Of a stretch of 64,000 bases of DNA, positions 10,890 through 22,437 are shown piece after piece (the stretch's first letter is position 1; every line of letters begins with the position of its first letter). Source of the stretch: Notospermus geniculatus (taxonomy: Eukaryota; Nemertea; Pilidiophora; Heteronemertea; Lineidae); contig NMRB01000486.1 of assembly GCA_002633025.1 (NCBI GenBank), positions 110,550 to 174,549 of the forward strand. The letters run 5' to 3'. The notes beneath the pieces were generated by a model. That model was not told the origin of the DNA and searched no databases. It worked only from the letters and a program-made list of their open reading frames with translations. Made by a program: the position numbers and the translations under genes.

Positions 10890-11060
10890 CTCCCGAAAAT
10901 CACACAAAATGTCATGTAATTTTAATAAAATTTCTCAAAATGGGAAAAATTTTCTCCCAATTTGAGAAATTGAAAAATTCGCGCAAAATTCCAAAATTCG
11001 CGCAAAATTCCAAAATTTTCCACTTGTTATTTTCTCCTTTTATTTCTTGCTACTCCCTTC
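10890..11060 (-). repeat. Interspersed repeat, one of two opposite copies
   Basis: Read on the minus strand this stretch matches about 23,905-24,080. Shared blocks are AAGGGAGTA, AGAAATAAAAG, TTTTGCGCGAATTT, TCAATTTCTCAAATTGGGAG and ATGTCAT. A 17-base unit (AATTCGCGCAAAATTCC) is doubled here. The family is unknown and non-coding. Confidence 0.6.
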
Positions 11061-13408
11061 AGTTCTTGAATCGGGCGCAACATAAATTCATTCATGCATC
11101 AAACCATCACTGATAACAAGAAGCAGAACCTTCCAGGTTGCTTTGATATCTCAAATATCTCATAGTTTTACGTACTCGCAGGTTCAAGGAAAATATTTAT
11201 CATTTCTTTTCATCTTTCATCGCGCCATATAAACAGTTTACTCCAGAGTATGTTATCCGATGGTGCTGTTATACAATGTTGTGACAAAAACGGCCAACAC
11301 ACGTGTACATGTGCATGTATCTACACTCTACAAGGTGTTTCTATCAGGGTATCATCATCAACTGAGTATGCAGAAATTTCCAAGCACGGGAAACATCACG
11401 GACGTGAAAATAGCCAGAACAGTAGCTGATCACGTAAACCATTGTGATTCTTCGTTAGAAAATGTCTCTATTTTTGCTTGTAGATAAGATCGTGTACTGG
11501 CTGCACAGTGTGCACACTGCACGTAAGCCTACATGTACTAACTAGATAACGCCGTGCACACAATCACGGTTGCCATTCTAATCGGGTTTATTTCGGACGC
11601 GAAAGTCACGTCCAATCCGCCAAGAAGAATAGAATGTGGTACGTTTCAGGGTGGAAAGGTTGTTACATAACTACCTTTTAGCGCCAAACTGCCGCGTTTA
11701 TAAAAGAATGGGCCGTTTTAGTCCAGTATGATTTCGCGTACGTCAACCGTGACAATGGATCACTGGACTCATGTATGCACAGTATGTACAGCTATTACTA
11801 CAAACCAATGCCTTCCCACTGATCTCATATTCGGAGTGCCTTTACAAAAGGGAGGGCGTTCCGCCTGTCAGTTTCTCATCGACAGGAATAGGTTTGAGGT
11901 GAGAAACGAAAGGGCCTCAAGGAAAAGCTGCCCTGAGGAGAAAAGTAACATCTGGCGATTGTTTTCTATTACCATGCACCCCATTGGTAGCTGGCTATAG
12001 GCTCATATCAGTGCGTTCACTTCATCACAGTGGGCTAGCAACTGAAACCTACGCATTTCGGCTCAAATGTTGATGTTTAGTGCATTGTACATGTAGTTGC
12101 AATACATGATGTCAGAGTTAGATTCTCATGCCAACTGATCGGTGTGAGCACATCAAAATGCCTATGAGGTGGGAGGCTGCCTGTTGGGAGCAAAAGAAGT
12201 GGGCACTTTTTACAGTGGGACATTCTTTACTGTTTCACAGGCGTCCGAATACCTTTTGTGGACTAATTGAGGAGAAAAAGGCTAGATTTCTGTAAAAAAT
12301 TGGCATCATTTTGATAATGAGATGAAGCCAAATGTAATGATGACAATCCATGAATTATGACATCGTGGCCGGTAAACCATTTGAGCGTCGATGAGAATCG
12401 ATGAGTTACCAAAACCTCGGGAGAGTTCTGAACCACGAAATTCCGCTATCAACAACTGCAGACGGAAACGTGGTATATTTCAACAAACTGGCTGAACAGG
12501 AAACCAATAAAACGCTGAATATAGCTCAACCTTAGTTGAACTGCACGAGCACATGATATGTAAGGAATATCAAGATCATTCCAGACAATTTAACACGTTT
12601 AAGATGAAACAGCGAAAGACCCCACTGCAAATTTCCTAAGCGGGTGTTATGAGATCCTACTCGTGCTTACATATTCATGGATGCGGCTCTAAGTGTTGCG
12701 AACTACCGTAAACCCGCCTGCCCTGAATGAGAATGCATCCATTTGGGGGTTTTGTAAATTCCGAACTATCGGCGCACTCCCCTTGAGCGGTCTCTTGACA
12801 CCGATTTCTTGGGGCTGTCAATGAGGATTTACAAAGCGATTCAACTCGGGTCCCATGTGGCGAGATTAGAATAAGAAATGGAGAAATGATCGAGAAACTG
12901 CTGACGACTTTCGCTAACCTTTGCCTGGTGAACTTACAACTGTACTGATCGAACAGGTTCACTTGAACATGGCGTACTAATGCCCCTTGACGCGGAGCAA
13001 AATCCTTGATCTAGTAGTAAAAGGTAAGGTGAGATGGACATTCTCCAACTCAATGAGAAGTACAACTCTTTGGTATTACGATGATACAACTTCCCTTGGG
13101 CGACCATATAGAAAAAAATATTGATATTCAACGTGTGGGTATAGGAAAAACGAAAAGTGGAGAAGTTCTATCCAGGGTGACTATAATTGTAGAAGGCGAG
13201 ATTCCCATGATTGGTGAGCGCTCCACGGAGGATCTATAAAGATGATTTTTTCTTGTAACGAAATGATGGGCCTCAAGGTATTGCCTAATCCAAGTCACCA
13301 GTTAACAAAGGAACCACAAGTGATAACTGACGATGTTGCGCACAAAGCAAGCACACTCCTTCTGAGGTTGCAGAAAAACCGTTACACAACCCACAAGAAT
13401 GATTACCA
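11061..13408. other. Stretch with nothing recognised
   Basis: Short ORFs only. A small palindrome around GTGCACACTGCAC lies near 11,500-11,522. No gene, SINE or MITE was identified on either strand. Confidence 0.4.
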
Positions 13409-13863
13409 TCATAAGGAATCAAACATAAAGGTTTAACTACGAACGATGAAGTAACTGAGGGATACACTTTAGGTATTGCCACCAGACGTCTCTTACTGCC
13501 TGAATTTTGGCTTTACGTCATAGGCAGGAGCTTCAACTTTTTTTATGGTAGTGGTGTACATGTACATCAATCTGTCAACTTGATGCCTTCTGAGGATAAC
13601 AGAGCTATTTTCAGCACAATTAGTGTTCCACGTGCAAATGTACAGATGACCCTGCGCTCGTGGGGTTCTCATTAATTCAGTCTTTTTGTATTATAAGATC
13701 AACAAGTCTAAATTCAACAAAATTTGCACTAAACATGTAGAAGGGTCATGCCTGTCATATGGAAGAGTCAGAATGCAAATCTGTTGAGGTTTAAAGGGAT
13801 ACTGCCCATATTTATAAAATGCTAAATTTGTAAGTTGAACCTTTATGTTTGATTCCTTTATGC
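13409..13863. mobile_element. Long-spaced inverted-repeat element
   Basis: Left arm ATAAGGAATCAAACATAAAG and right arm CTTTATGTTTGATTCCTTTA are inverted copies of about 30 bases, separated by roughly 400 bases. The spacer has no convincing ORF. It is a candidate non-autonomous transposon seen once in the window. Confidence 0.55.
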
Positions 13864-13879
13864 CTACATGTATAACCAC

Positions 13880-13967
13880 CCCTCACTTGTGTGTCCAGAC
13901 TGGTCAGATTTCAACTACCTATTCAGCTATCCTAAGACAGGCAACCTGCCACTGACTCTTGTACTGG
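13880..13967. mobile_element. Tiny MITE, family F10 (diverged copy)
   Basis: It resembles the element at 22,202-22,294: a CCCTCA start, TCCAGACTG, CAGATTTCAACT, CTGCCAC and a CTTGTACTG end. The inverted termini are weaker here. The stretch translates to a protein-like peptide on the plus strand, but the better match is at nucleotide level with frame-breaking indels. Confidence 0.5.
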
Positions 13968-14857
13968 TCATACTACGAATACCGTGCTGCATACTCCGAA
14001 TACCGTATTGTACTCGGCTGTACCAGTTTCTGACGCCATGCCCAACCGCCCCAATCAAAAAAGCCAATCGCCAATCACTTTGATTAGATCCTTCAGACAT
14101 GAGCACTGATGTACGGCCTACCTTTTCCTTTGTTGGACCGGACGCAAATGCAACCACCAATCACTGACGCACAATAGCAGAAGTATCCCATGTCACATCG
14201 GCAAATTTTATTATGGTGACGTGAATAGAAGGCCACGAAAAATATAGATATATTTGGGCTCCATTGGGAGGATGGTTGTACATAATGTAGTAAGACCATA
14301 TGGCGGTAAGGTCCCAAGTTAGCCGAATGCTGCTTGATATTCCCACGTATTGCCAGAGGCGATTACATGTATGCTCGAAAAAAAGTGACCATTTTCTTTT
14401 TTCACCAAAATCAACGACAGGAAAGTGGAGAATGATATATATTTATTCTTTATTGCTACGCAATGAAACGTTTTCGTCAACGCTAGGCAAAGATTTGTAA
14501 AAATAATAATTATGAATGCCCAATGATGGCCTACATGTGGGTCTATACAATAAGCTCTATTGGCCCCAAATCTGAATTTTAAAAAATCGTACGAAAAATG
14601 AGACCGTACACTGCGGGCATTACTGTGTCGAATGACTTAAGGTTTTTAAAGAACATTTTAGAAAGTTGATATTTTTGTGTTTAGTTATCTATTGCACATA
14701 TCATGGTATGAAAAGAAACAATCCGCTGTAACGTTTTCTAGTGTTCCCCATATCTCAGTGTTTCCGTACAAAAGTAAGGTAGAGAAACCTTGATTTTCAA
14801 TAGAGGAACACAGAGAAATCTACCAATCTCGTTTCACGGTATATTCCATACAATATA

Positions 14858-14986
14858 GAGTTTTCGCAAAAGCCGCCGAAACGCAACGCGAACGTCTATC
14901 CTTTTTTGTTCGGTGCCTCTTCGTGGCATCGAACAATGGGTTTGGCCTTCGGTCGCGTAGGCATTTCGGGGGCTTTGCGAAAACTC
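14858..14986. mobile_element. Foldback MITE, family F5
   Basis: The termini GAGTTTTCGCAAAAGCCGCC and GGGGGCTTTGCGAAAACTC face each other around a core that contains GAACGTCTATCC and GTTCGGTGCTCT-like motifs. A second copy in the opposite orientation is at 48,117. It has no ORF. Confidence 0.8.
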
Positions 14987-15506
14987 CGTAATGAGGGGAA
15001 AATCGGACGCCAACTACAGGACCTCTCTGCATTTCTGATTTCTAGCCCCCTTCTTCTATTGAAGCATAGTTATAACTTCCCTTAATAGATTTCGACATCG
15101 TCTTCTAGCTTCTATTCCTCAACTGCTCCTAAAGGAATCAATGGTCTATTTATCTTGCCCATTCTGATTCGTTATTGGTTCAGAGAAATTAATACATACG
15201 TCTGAAGATTGTGGTCAATGGTAGCAGGTTAATTCAAAGAACCTACCTGTCCCGTATGCCAAGTTGGCTAAACCACTCAAGTCACCCTTCGGTATCCGTA
15301 ACCTAATTCGTGGCAGCTTTCCCCTCGCAACAAGGACTCATCATGTTTGACACGTCGGAAGGGAGCAGCGTGGAATACGGATATCAAGCCACTTTATGAT
15401 ATGCGTAGGAAGAAAATTGGTCTCCCCTGGAGCAGATACATGTTAGTCTAGACTCTATCCGATATTTCGGGGGTTGTTGCTTTGAGAACAAAACCGACGA
15501 GGCTAA

Positions 15507-15985
15507 ATAGGGTTTATATACCCCGCTTAGTCACGCTAAACCAACAACCCGTTTCTTAGTACCCAAACTAAAAAAAATGCTTATTGGAGGATACCTTTTC
15601 ATCACAATTGTATAGATACGTTGTGTAGAAACGCATCATACATTATGTATAAACATTAACAAACAGAAGAATAATAAAAACGAAAGAACTACATGTATAA
15701 GGATACAAAGAAAGAAATAGCACTAAAATTGACACACAACGTGATAATATACAGGAAGTCAACTTCCAGATTTTGCAAATTTTCGACCCCATAGGGTTTA
15801 TATACCCCGCTTAGTCACGCTAAACCAACAACCCGTTTCTTAGTACCCAAACTAAAAAAAATGCTTATTGGAGGATACCTTTTTATCACCATTGTATGGA
15901 TACGTTGTGTAGAAACGCATCATACATTATGTATAAACATTTATAACAAACAGAAGAATAATAAAAACGAAAGAACTATAAGGAA
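15507..15985. repeat. Two direct repeats of ~190 bases
   Basis: The block beginning ATAGGGTTTATATACCCCGC occurs at 15,507 and again at 15,791. It ends near CGAAAGAACT at about 15,690 and 15,975. The copies are almost identical, with about 90 bases between them containing GGAAGTCAACTTCC. This could be a local tandem duplication or short terminal direct repeats of a small element. There is no coding capacity to support an LTR element. Confidence 0.8.
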
Positions 15986-16360
15986 ATATAATTATATTGT
16001 GATAGCGCCTGTCAGATGAAGGTTGCGCGGAGGATATGGATTGCAGGCAATTCGATTTGACACGTTTCAGTAGACCCCTAGTCTCATCAAATCCAATAAC
16101 ACTATACAGGCACCATTGTGATGGTGTATTCCCTTATTTGAATAATCAGTATGATACATTGCATTAGACAACCTCTTATTTTTCAAAATAAGGGATAAGG
16201 GCCAAAGTTCATTGGGTAAATCCACTTTAAAAATGTTTTGTCTTTGGAAGTTCTCTGGGGTGCACACAGGCGAGTGAGCAAACTGACTATCTTTTCAATT
16301 CTTGTTAAAAATACTACGCGTCACTTAATGCTTCGTTCAAATGAACTTTGACCTCTATTT

Positions 16361-16400
16361 TTAACAAGAGGCCCATGGGCCTGGCGCTCAGCTGATATTC
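16361..16400 (+). repeat. Possible 5' end of an interspersed repeat
   Basis: The sequence AACAAGAGGCCCATGGGCCT followed by GGCGCTCAGCTGA resembles the head of a repeat type widespread in marine invertebrates. Its usual tail (GACGACGGACG with TAGCTCAC) is seen separately at about 19,570-19,640. Here it looks truncated. The assignment rests on recollection of the pattern only. Confidence 0.35.
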
Positions 16401-17115
16401 TAGGCCTAGGTTTGATGTAAGGGGTAAGGGGTACCGCAGTGTGTGGTAGAGCAAGGGTAGTGGATGATGTCAAATTTTATGCATCAAATGACCATGGTTG
16501 GATGGGATATGTCTGCTAATAACGAAGAGGGACTACAGATATACAATTCCAGCGAGTGTGTTGTAACACGTAAACCCACGGTAAAAAGAAATAAAGATAG
16601 TCCAAATGCAAAGAGACTTATCACTTCCTATGTGGTAATACCTCAGGTGAGGAAAAACTAAGAGCCAAATGTATTTTCAAACCAAATCTGAGGGATTGCT
16701 CCCCGTTTCCTTGGTTGGAAATCAATATCTGCATTGGGTTAAAACCTGCCTCTAAATGTTGGCTGAACTCTACTATTGGATCAACATTTCTTTTATTTGG
16801 CAAGCAGAATTACATGTCGGCAAGCAGAGACTGACTAGTAAGTTGAATGTGGCTGAACTGCTTCTTAGTAGACCTTTCGTTATATATGTATTTTTAGTTG
16901 CATCATTTGTCTTCATTCTGTCCTTCCTCTACGATCGGCCCATTAACGATTCGAAGAAAGCACTTGTTCCTCATCGAATATACGATACACCACTAAATCA
17001 CTATAATAAATGAGGGGTATCTTCGAGATCAGCAAACACCTCCACAAGAAATGGAGAGGGGAAGCAATCCTAAATCAATCGAACTCAAAAATAGCTTTTT
17101 CGACAACAAATAGAA

Positions 17116-17400
17116 GAACATTTTTTGTATTTTTATTAGATTTTTTCAGTCAGTGCCGAAGCCAAAGCATCGGTGATTATTGTCCCTACGGAAGAGACCA
17201 TCTCAAGCTACTTTTGTCCTCACTTGGATGGGGTATCTTTTACTTGCCCTTGCAAAGGCACAAGGTACATTGTACAAGGCACCACGGCTACTGTCCCAAG
17301 AGCCAGGGATGATTAATCCCATATGGGTTGGGTTCGAACCCAGGACCTGCCGCTTGCTAAGCGGACGTGATAACCAAACCACTGGGCAATCAAGGTTACA
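17116..17400 (-). mobile_element. tRNA-derived SINE, family A, with target duplication
   Basis: On the minus strand the head has an A-box-like TGGTTTGGTTATC region and an anticodon-like hairpin CCGCTTAGCAAGCGG. A B-box (GGTTCGAACCC) follows, and then the family body (CTCATCCAAGTGAGG-like) and an A/T-rich tail. AAATAGAA flanks it at 17,108-17,115 and 17,401-17,408, consistent with target-primed insertion. It does not encode its own reverse transcriptase. Confidence 0.85.
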
Positions 17401-17760
17401 AAATAGAAACAGAAGAGTGGGTGTTCTCGCACGTCACACTCACCGGTAGACTGGCTAACGCAGTTATATCCTCAGGAATTAACCAAAGTGAAAACGTGTG
17501 GCCGACCCATCAGGAAAGTCTAAGGGAACAATGCAGTGATATTGATGGGTCAATCTAGCGGTCTGCCAACCATTGTCCCGTGCGTGGCTGGTATGAGATT
17601 TGGTACGACAGTATGACAACGAATACCAACTAGTATCAGGATTGATGGCTAACCGATGAGAACTGTACTTAGATGATTGTAAGTAATGGCCAGAATGGCC
17701 AACTCCAATCTGAACTTTAAGCTGGACAGTGTCTGGAAACTTGTATGCAGAGACAGACAA

Positions 17761-18358
17761 GGGTGTGTTTCAAAAAGTGTTCCGTCCGACACCAGAAAAT
17801 TTTCACCATTCTTTTGTCTACTGGTGAAAGGCTGTTTCTTGAAACTCTACAATATTCATGTCAGTATAGGTATCATGGAGCTCTAAATTATGGCACTGAA
17901 ACTAACTGATCTATTAACCCTTTAGAGTCTGACAGCAGAAAGTAGTTTTGGTGTGTCGGATGGAACGATAGATTTTGCTGGTAAGCTCAATATTTTTTGA
18001 TACCCTCCTTCAAATGTGTGTACACTGTACATCCCAGATGGAGAAACCAATAGTTAAAGGTCTATATTATCAAACACTACATTTGATTTTTTGAAAATCA
18101 ATGGCACAATATCCAATGCACTTTCAATTAAAAATTAAATTTTGTTGATTTTCTTCATAGAACTCATCAAAATAGAATCAAGGACCAGTAAAATAACATT
18201 TCTGGTGCTATATTCCCGTGCAGAGTAATTCAGGGATGAAATATTCAATAATCATTGACTTGGCAAAAGGATTTCTCATTCCAACCATGGTACACTTGCC
18301 TGCAGGGCCCCCTATTGGCAGGGCTTGTTATGCAGGTTCCTCATTTTGAAACACACCC
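17761..18358 (+). mobile_element. Non-autonomous DNA transposon, family F1 (longer form)
   Basis: The left terminus GGGTGTGTTTCAAAA and right terminus TTTTGAAACACACCC are perfect inverted repeats. The first ~360 bases match the 6291-6702 element in reverse orientation. The last ~240 bases are different, so two internal forms share the same ends. ACAA flanks both sides and may be a 4-base target duplication. No transposase ORF is present. Confidence 0.85.
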
Positions 18359-19129
18359 ACAACACGTTAGAATCACTCAAGAACGAAAATGTATTCCACA
18401 TGTTAAAGCCGCACTGTATTCGAATTTCACTAGTTAGTTCTGTCCAAATGCGCCAGGTGGCATTGCTACTAATGCGATGCAACCAAGTTTTCACACCCCA
18501 TCATTTCAGTGTAAAAACAGAAAAAAATTGACACAATTTAATCTGTACATAGCTTGACTATACTTCTAACACATAGTCACTATGAATAGGTATTGCAGAT
18601 TGGTTTCAAATAGTCTATATCTGTTTATATCAGTTCTACCTACGTTTCTCCCCCACATATCACGGGGCTGAGGTCAACGAACAACGAGTTCAAAGCGATT
18701 ATGTTTATCCCCCTAGGCTTAGAATGTGATAGTCCTTTGATTCTGCTATGCGGTTATCGATATTGATCACACACCGTCGGGAATTTTCTATCATTATCCG
18801 TTTAGACAGAGTTAGAGTATGACCTTGTTTTTTAGATCGTAAACTGTTGACTACGGATCTTCTATCGACAAGATAACAAGAAGCCAACTGCACTGTAAAT
18901 CTAAAGTGTTTAAAGTCTGAACACGAAACTAAACGGGAATATGCAACATATTTTAAACATCTAAACGCGTTTAGTTCTCCATATTCCAACGAAATAGATT
19001 AATATGTTTCCATGACGGCAAAAAATTATTAAACCGACTGATTTAGACTGAAAAAGTGACAAAAAAGCGTTGGAAGATGAAGGAAAAAAGTAGAAAAAGG
19101 CACGCAGTAAAGAGTGAATAATACCGGCA

Positions 19130-19153
19130 GGCAGATTCGATCCAGGGCCCACC
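19130..19153 (-). repeat. tRNA-like SINE fragment cut by a gap
   Basis: On the minus strand the bases before the gap read GGTGGGCCCTGGATCGAATC, a plausible Pol III B-box (GGATCGAATC). The rest is lost in the N run. This is a weak call based on one box. Confidence 0.35.
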
Positions 19154-19249
19154 NNNNNNNNNNNNNNNNNNNNNNNNNNNNNNNNNNNNNNNNNNNNNNN
19201 NNNNNNNNNNNNNNNNNNNNNNNNNNNNNNNNNNNNNNNNNNNNNNNNN
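19154..19249. other. Assembly gap, 96 Ns
   Basis: A run of Ns. A repeat lies on each side (a SINE-like fragment upstream, an interspersed repeat downstream), which probably prevented assembly. Confidence 0.99.
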
Positions 19250-19641
19250 GGTGAAATAATGACAAACTGTGGCAGGTTCGTCACTTTTGTCGAACTTTGA
19301 CCTCTGTGACCTTGAAAAGTAGGTCAAATCAAAAACCCGTTATATATGTTATGTATCCTTATTAGCTACACCTATGATAAAAATTTGGAGATGATCTAGT
19401 CATTAGTTCAGGAGTTATTGCACTTTTTGTGTTTTTGGTTTCCGCCACCTGGTGGCCAAACTGATAGTCGAATGGGACCGAAACTTGGTGTCATAGGTCA
19501 TCTGACCCAGGGGTATATATGTACCAAGTTTCAGATCAATAGCTGCAGCGGTTACGAAACGTGCCCTGCTAACGGAACACGACGACGACGACGGACGACG
19601 GACGCTGCACCATTGTAATAGCTCACCCCAGTGAGCTAATA
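19250..19641 (+). repeat. Interspersed repeat with GAC-rich tail and TAGCTCAC hairpin
   Basis: It contains CTTTGACCTCTGTGACCTTG, a long body with GGTTTCCGCCACCTGGTGGC, and ACCAAGTTTCAGATCAATAG. The end is ACGACGACGACGGACGACGG plus a short palindrome (TAGCTCACCCCAGTGAGCTA). Such end structures are typical of a repeat class in many marine invertebrates. The 5' part is lost in the gap. No ORF is seen. Confidence 0.6.
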
Positions 19642-20647
19642 AAATCTGCTATCAATTCGCTCTAAGACACCTATCCCTTGTTCAACACATTCAAACGATA
19701 AGTATCACACTTCGACTTAAGTATCTTTACGAATATGGACCCTGGTGCTTAAAGGTTTCTTAATTTTGAAAAAAATATTGTTACGAAAGATAACGGACAT
19801 TTGGGCCGAATTCATAAAAAAATGTTAAATTAAATAACGCATAATTGTTTACACACTGATTATCACTGTTATTAGCACACTGGCCCTGCAACTCTGTAAC
19901 CACTATTTTTAGCCACGAATTTTTCAGGTCTAGCCCATCTCCCAACTTGAACAAAACATACAGTGCATTTTTGCATCACTGACCTAATGACTTAGATAAA
20001 TGCACGTACACTTGATAATGTAGTACACTTGGTGCCACCACACAGACGGCAAGTTGTAGATTTAAGTCTAAGTAAATCGCATTCGGAGTCAGTTGGTCAG
20101 TTTAAATGCATGACAAAAAAGTTCTCGAAGGTTGGAAATCTCAAGACTGGACTACGGACCATAAACTTTTACAAATTCCGCTCTGATGAGAAATGACGTA
20201 GGTAATATATCGATACACCGATACAATCTACTGATCAGGAGACCGAAAGGTCGTCTGCGTACATTCTCTCACAAGGAATGTCGTTTATCTTCGGCGTCTT
20301 TTGATGGGAGATATCACACACACTAAAGATCGTCTGTTTGCCTCACATTACTTTAGACAAGGCTATACTGTAAATATTCGGAAACATCTAAGGGCAAAGG
20401 CGTACGGAATGCAAGTAATCCTGGCCTCAGAACAGATGAGTGATAGTTTTGATCGTAACGACCCCTAAAACAGAATTTTTTTTATTTCCGTCGTACGAAT
20501 CTATTGATTATAGGTTACTACCAATGCCAAATTGGTTGAATTACCCTCGAATGAGTCCCTTGGAATGCATTTAATCCTGGCCTCAGAAAAGATGCAATAT
20601 GACCACTAACAGTGGTATCTTTTATCGCAACAAAAACTCCTAAAACT
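19642..20647. other. Stretch with little recognised
   Basis: A motif GCAAGTAATCCTGGCCTCAG (20,412) recurs as GCATTTAATCCTGGCCTCAG (20,568). This marks a diverged ~150-base repeat leading into the tandem array downstream. Nothing else was identified. Confidence 0.4.
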
Positions 20648-20838
20648 GAAAAATTTTGAATCCCCTGGTTATCGCTTACCCCTAATGGTAAAAAGCTGGA
20701 TTCTCGTCATACGAATACCTTGGTTCTCGCTTACCCCAATTGCAAAAAAAGATGGATTCCCGTCGTACGACTCCCTTTGTCCTCGCTTACCCCCCAATGC
20801 TTAACTGGATTACCGTCGTACGAATCCCTTTGTTTAGG
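20648..20838. repeat. Diverged ~53-base tandem repeat, 3-4 units
   Basis: Units contain GGATTCCCGTCGTACGAATC, CCTTTGGTCCTCGCTTACCC and CCAATGGCAAAAACTG in various degraded forms. They start at about 20,648, 20,698, 20,754 and 20,807. An additional GTCGTACGAATC occurs at about 20,492. It is not coding. Confidence 0.7.
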
Positions 20839-21333
20839 CTTTTACTCGACTGCTTCAGCACCCCATGGGAGAGAAAGCCAAGGTTCCCGAAACCTTGGAT
20901 CATTTCCACCCTTCGATCAGTCAGATAAAGCTATATTTTCAAACGGACATTGCCCTCGCCGCCTCACTACAAGGCTGTTTACACCGACATTTACAAACCC
21001 TCCGTAGTATGCATAATATTTACCGTCGAGTGCTCGGGGGCAACTTCAAAACACCGTGTTGCCGTTTGATTTTCTTTCTCTTTCTTCAGCCAGTCTCCCG
21101 TTACAAATGTTCTTTCCTCCCAGGCACCGTTTCTTTCACCCTACGCTGGCGATCAGGAAGCTGACTGGTAAGAAACATTCGGTGCGGATTGCGGTGAATG
21201 CGATCAGTAAACACGTTGTTTATCATGGCCAATGGCTAACTGTGTACTAAATTATCTAAAGTACATGTACATGTACATGTTTTTCTCAACTGACCCTTTT
21301 GTACGAAGAACAAATTTGGGTATTTAAAAAAAA

Positions 21334-21624
21334 AGTTAAAGTTAAAGTTTGGATTTATAGTCTGATATCAACTATGGAAGAGGTTCTCATCCGACTTTTC
21401 ACTTCAACTCCAGTCTATCCTGAAACCTTTCAGTCGAACTCAGATGAGCTGCTCATTCAGCGCTACAATCGAGCATTTCCGACCGGTACCATATTTATAC
21501 ACCTGGGTTGAGAGAGGCCGGTGAGGCAAAGAGACTTGCCCAAAGTCTCACGCCCAGTGGGATTCGAATCCGGGCCCTCTGACCGCTAGTCGGAGACCCG
21601 AACCACTACACCACCGAGCTCCTC
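21334..21624 (-). mobile_element. tRNA-derived SINE, family B
   Basis: On the minus strand it begins GAGGAGCTCGGTGGTGTAGT, which includes an A-box-like region. A B-box (GGATTCGAATCCC) and a body with TTTGGGCAAGTCTCTTTGCC follow. It ends in repeated TTTAACTTTAACTT. It matches 54,991-55,264 along its whole length. A hairpin at the anticodon position supports tRNA origin, but the isoacceptor is uncertain. It is non-autonomous. Confidence 0.85.
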
Positions 21625-21661
21625 ATTTACTAGGTCAGGAATATTTCTGGTGCTGCTGCAG

Positions 21662-21858
21662 ACGTGCCTTATCCACCTAAGGAAAGAAATATGCCAGAAA
21701 GAGTCCCATGCACATCAGGAAACATCAAGGTCTACGGCCAGTTCGCGTTCGCTACAGGCATGACAGGCTCGCCACTCAACCAGAGAAGGCTTAGTCCGAA
21801 AGCCTGGCGATATGAACCCTCGATGGTTCAAGCTGCAGTGACACAGCTAAAATCTTAG
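21662..21858 (+). CDS. Possible terminal exon, unknown product
   Basis: An acceptor-like sequence (TTTCTGGTGCTGCTGCAG) ends at 21,661. It is followed by an open frame that reads VPYPPKERNMPERVPCTSGN at its start and ends at TAG 21,856-21,858. The 64 codons have balanced, protein-like composition (proline and aromatic residues early, a QRRLSPKAWRYEPS stretch late). No ATG lies in the first codons, so it would be an internal or last exon. It directly follows a SINE, and the degraded LINE tail begins less than 100 bases later. It could therefore be retroelement debris. No family is recognised. Confidence 0.25.
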
Positions 21859-21929
21859 TGATCTTGTCTGTGTGAGATCTCAGTCGCGCGCACGGTCGTA
21901 ATCTCTGGAGATGTCCAGCTATCTGTCAA

Positions 21930-22125
21930 GAACAGCAGCTACCCCAACTTACGGAGAGGGCCGTTCTCTGTGGCCGCTCCAATGCTATTGAAGGAACTAC
22001 CATCGCGGCTGACGTCTTGCACTGACATAGGGCCGTTCAATTTTTTGTGACGATGCACCTTTTGAGGATGGCATTTTCTGGGAAGATCACTACGTCTTTG
22101 TAAAGCGCTCTTAGCAGACTCTGCC
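21930..22125 (+). mobile_element. 3' remnant of a CR1/L2-type LINE
   Basis: The frame at 21,952-22,050 contains FSVAAPMLLKELPSRLTSC. It corresponds to the conserved C-terminal end of the reverse-transcriptase protein in CR1/L2/Rex-type LINEs (pattern RxFSVAAPxLWNxLPxxLR). The preceding TACGGAGAGGGCC fits a frameshifted YGERA. The W and N of the usual LWN are replaced, the frame ends at TGA 22,048-22,050, and a GTAAAGCGCTCTTAG tail follows. It is a dead 5'-truncated copy and cannot supply reverse transcriptase. Confidence 0.65.
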
Positions 22126-22201
22126 TGGATAGGCCTATACCGCTTGTACTACCCCAGTTATACCGCACGGCCTACCCGCCGGCCATAGAGGACTTCCTTC
22201 C

Positions 22202-22294
22202 CCCTCAGTACAATCCAGACTGTCCAGATTTCAACTGGACATTCAGATATCCGGTGGAGGACAGCCTGCCACGTTTGGACACTTGTACTGAGGG
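22202..22294. mobile_element. Tiny MITE, family F10
   Basis: Inverted termini CCCTCAGTACAA and TTGTACTGAGGG bound 93 bases. A diverged relative is at 13,880. On the plus strand it reads as a protein-like peptide (CPDFNWTFRYPVEDSLPRL), but the palindromic ends argue for a mobile element, not an exon. Confidence 0.65.
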
Positions 22295-22329
22295 ATGTTC
22301 AAGGTCGAGTGATCAGGTATCTTGATATT

Positions 22330-22437
22330 GCGAAATAAGCCCAAAAAGACTCGAAATAAGCCCCAAGACTCGAAATAAGCCCCAAAAGACTCGAAATAAG
22401 CCCCGAAAGACTCGAAATAAGCCCAAAAAGATTCGAA
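22330..22437. repeat. ~23-base tandem repeat, five units
   Basis: The unit CGAAATAAGCCCCAAAAGACT is repeated about five times with one- or two-base length changes. The minus-strand translation gives an artefactual FESFGAY repeat. Confidence 0.9.

Noticed and set aside
13868-14083. Paralogous exons sharing a CPD..DFN..YP..LP pattern at 13,880 and 22,202
   Set aside because: Peptides look alike, but the nucleotide match extends through frame-changing indels, and 22,202-22,294 has perfect inverted ends CCCTCAGTACAA. A mobile element explains it better.
15507-15985. LTR retrotransposon with 190-base terminal repeats
   Set aside because: Only about 90 bases lie between the repeats, with no primer-binding site, polypurine tract or coding region.
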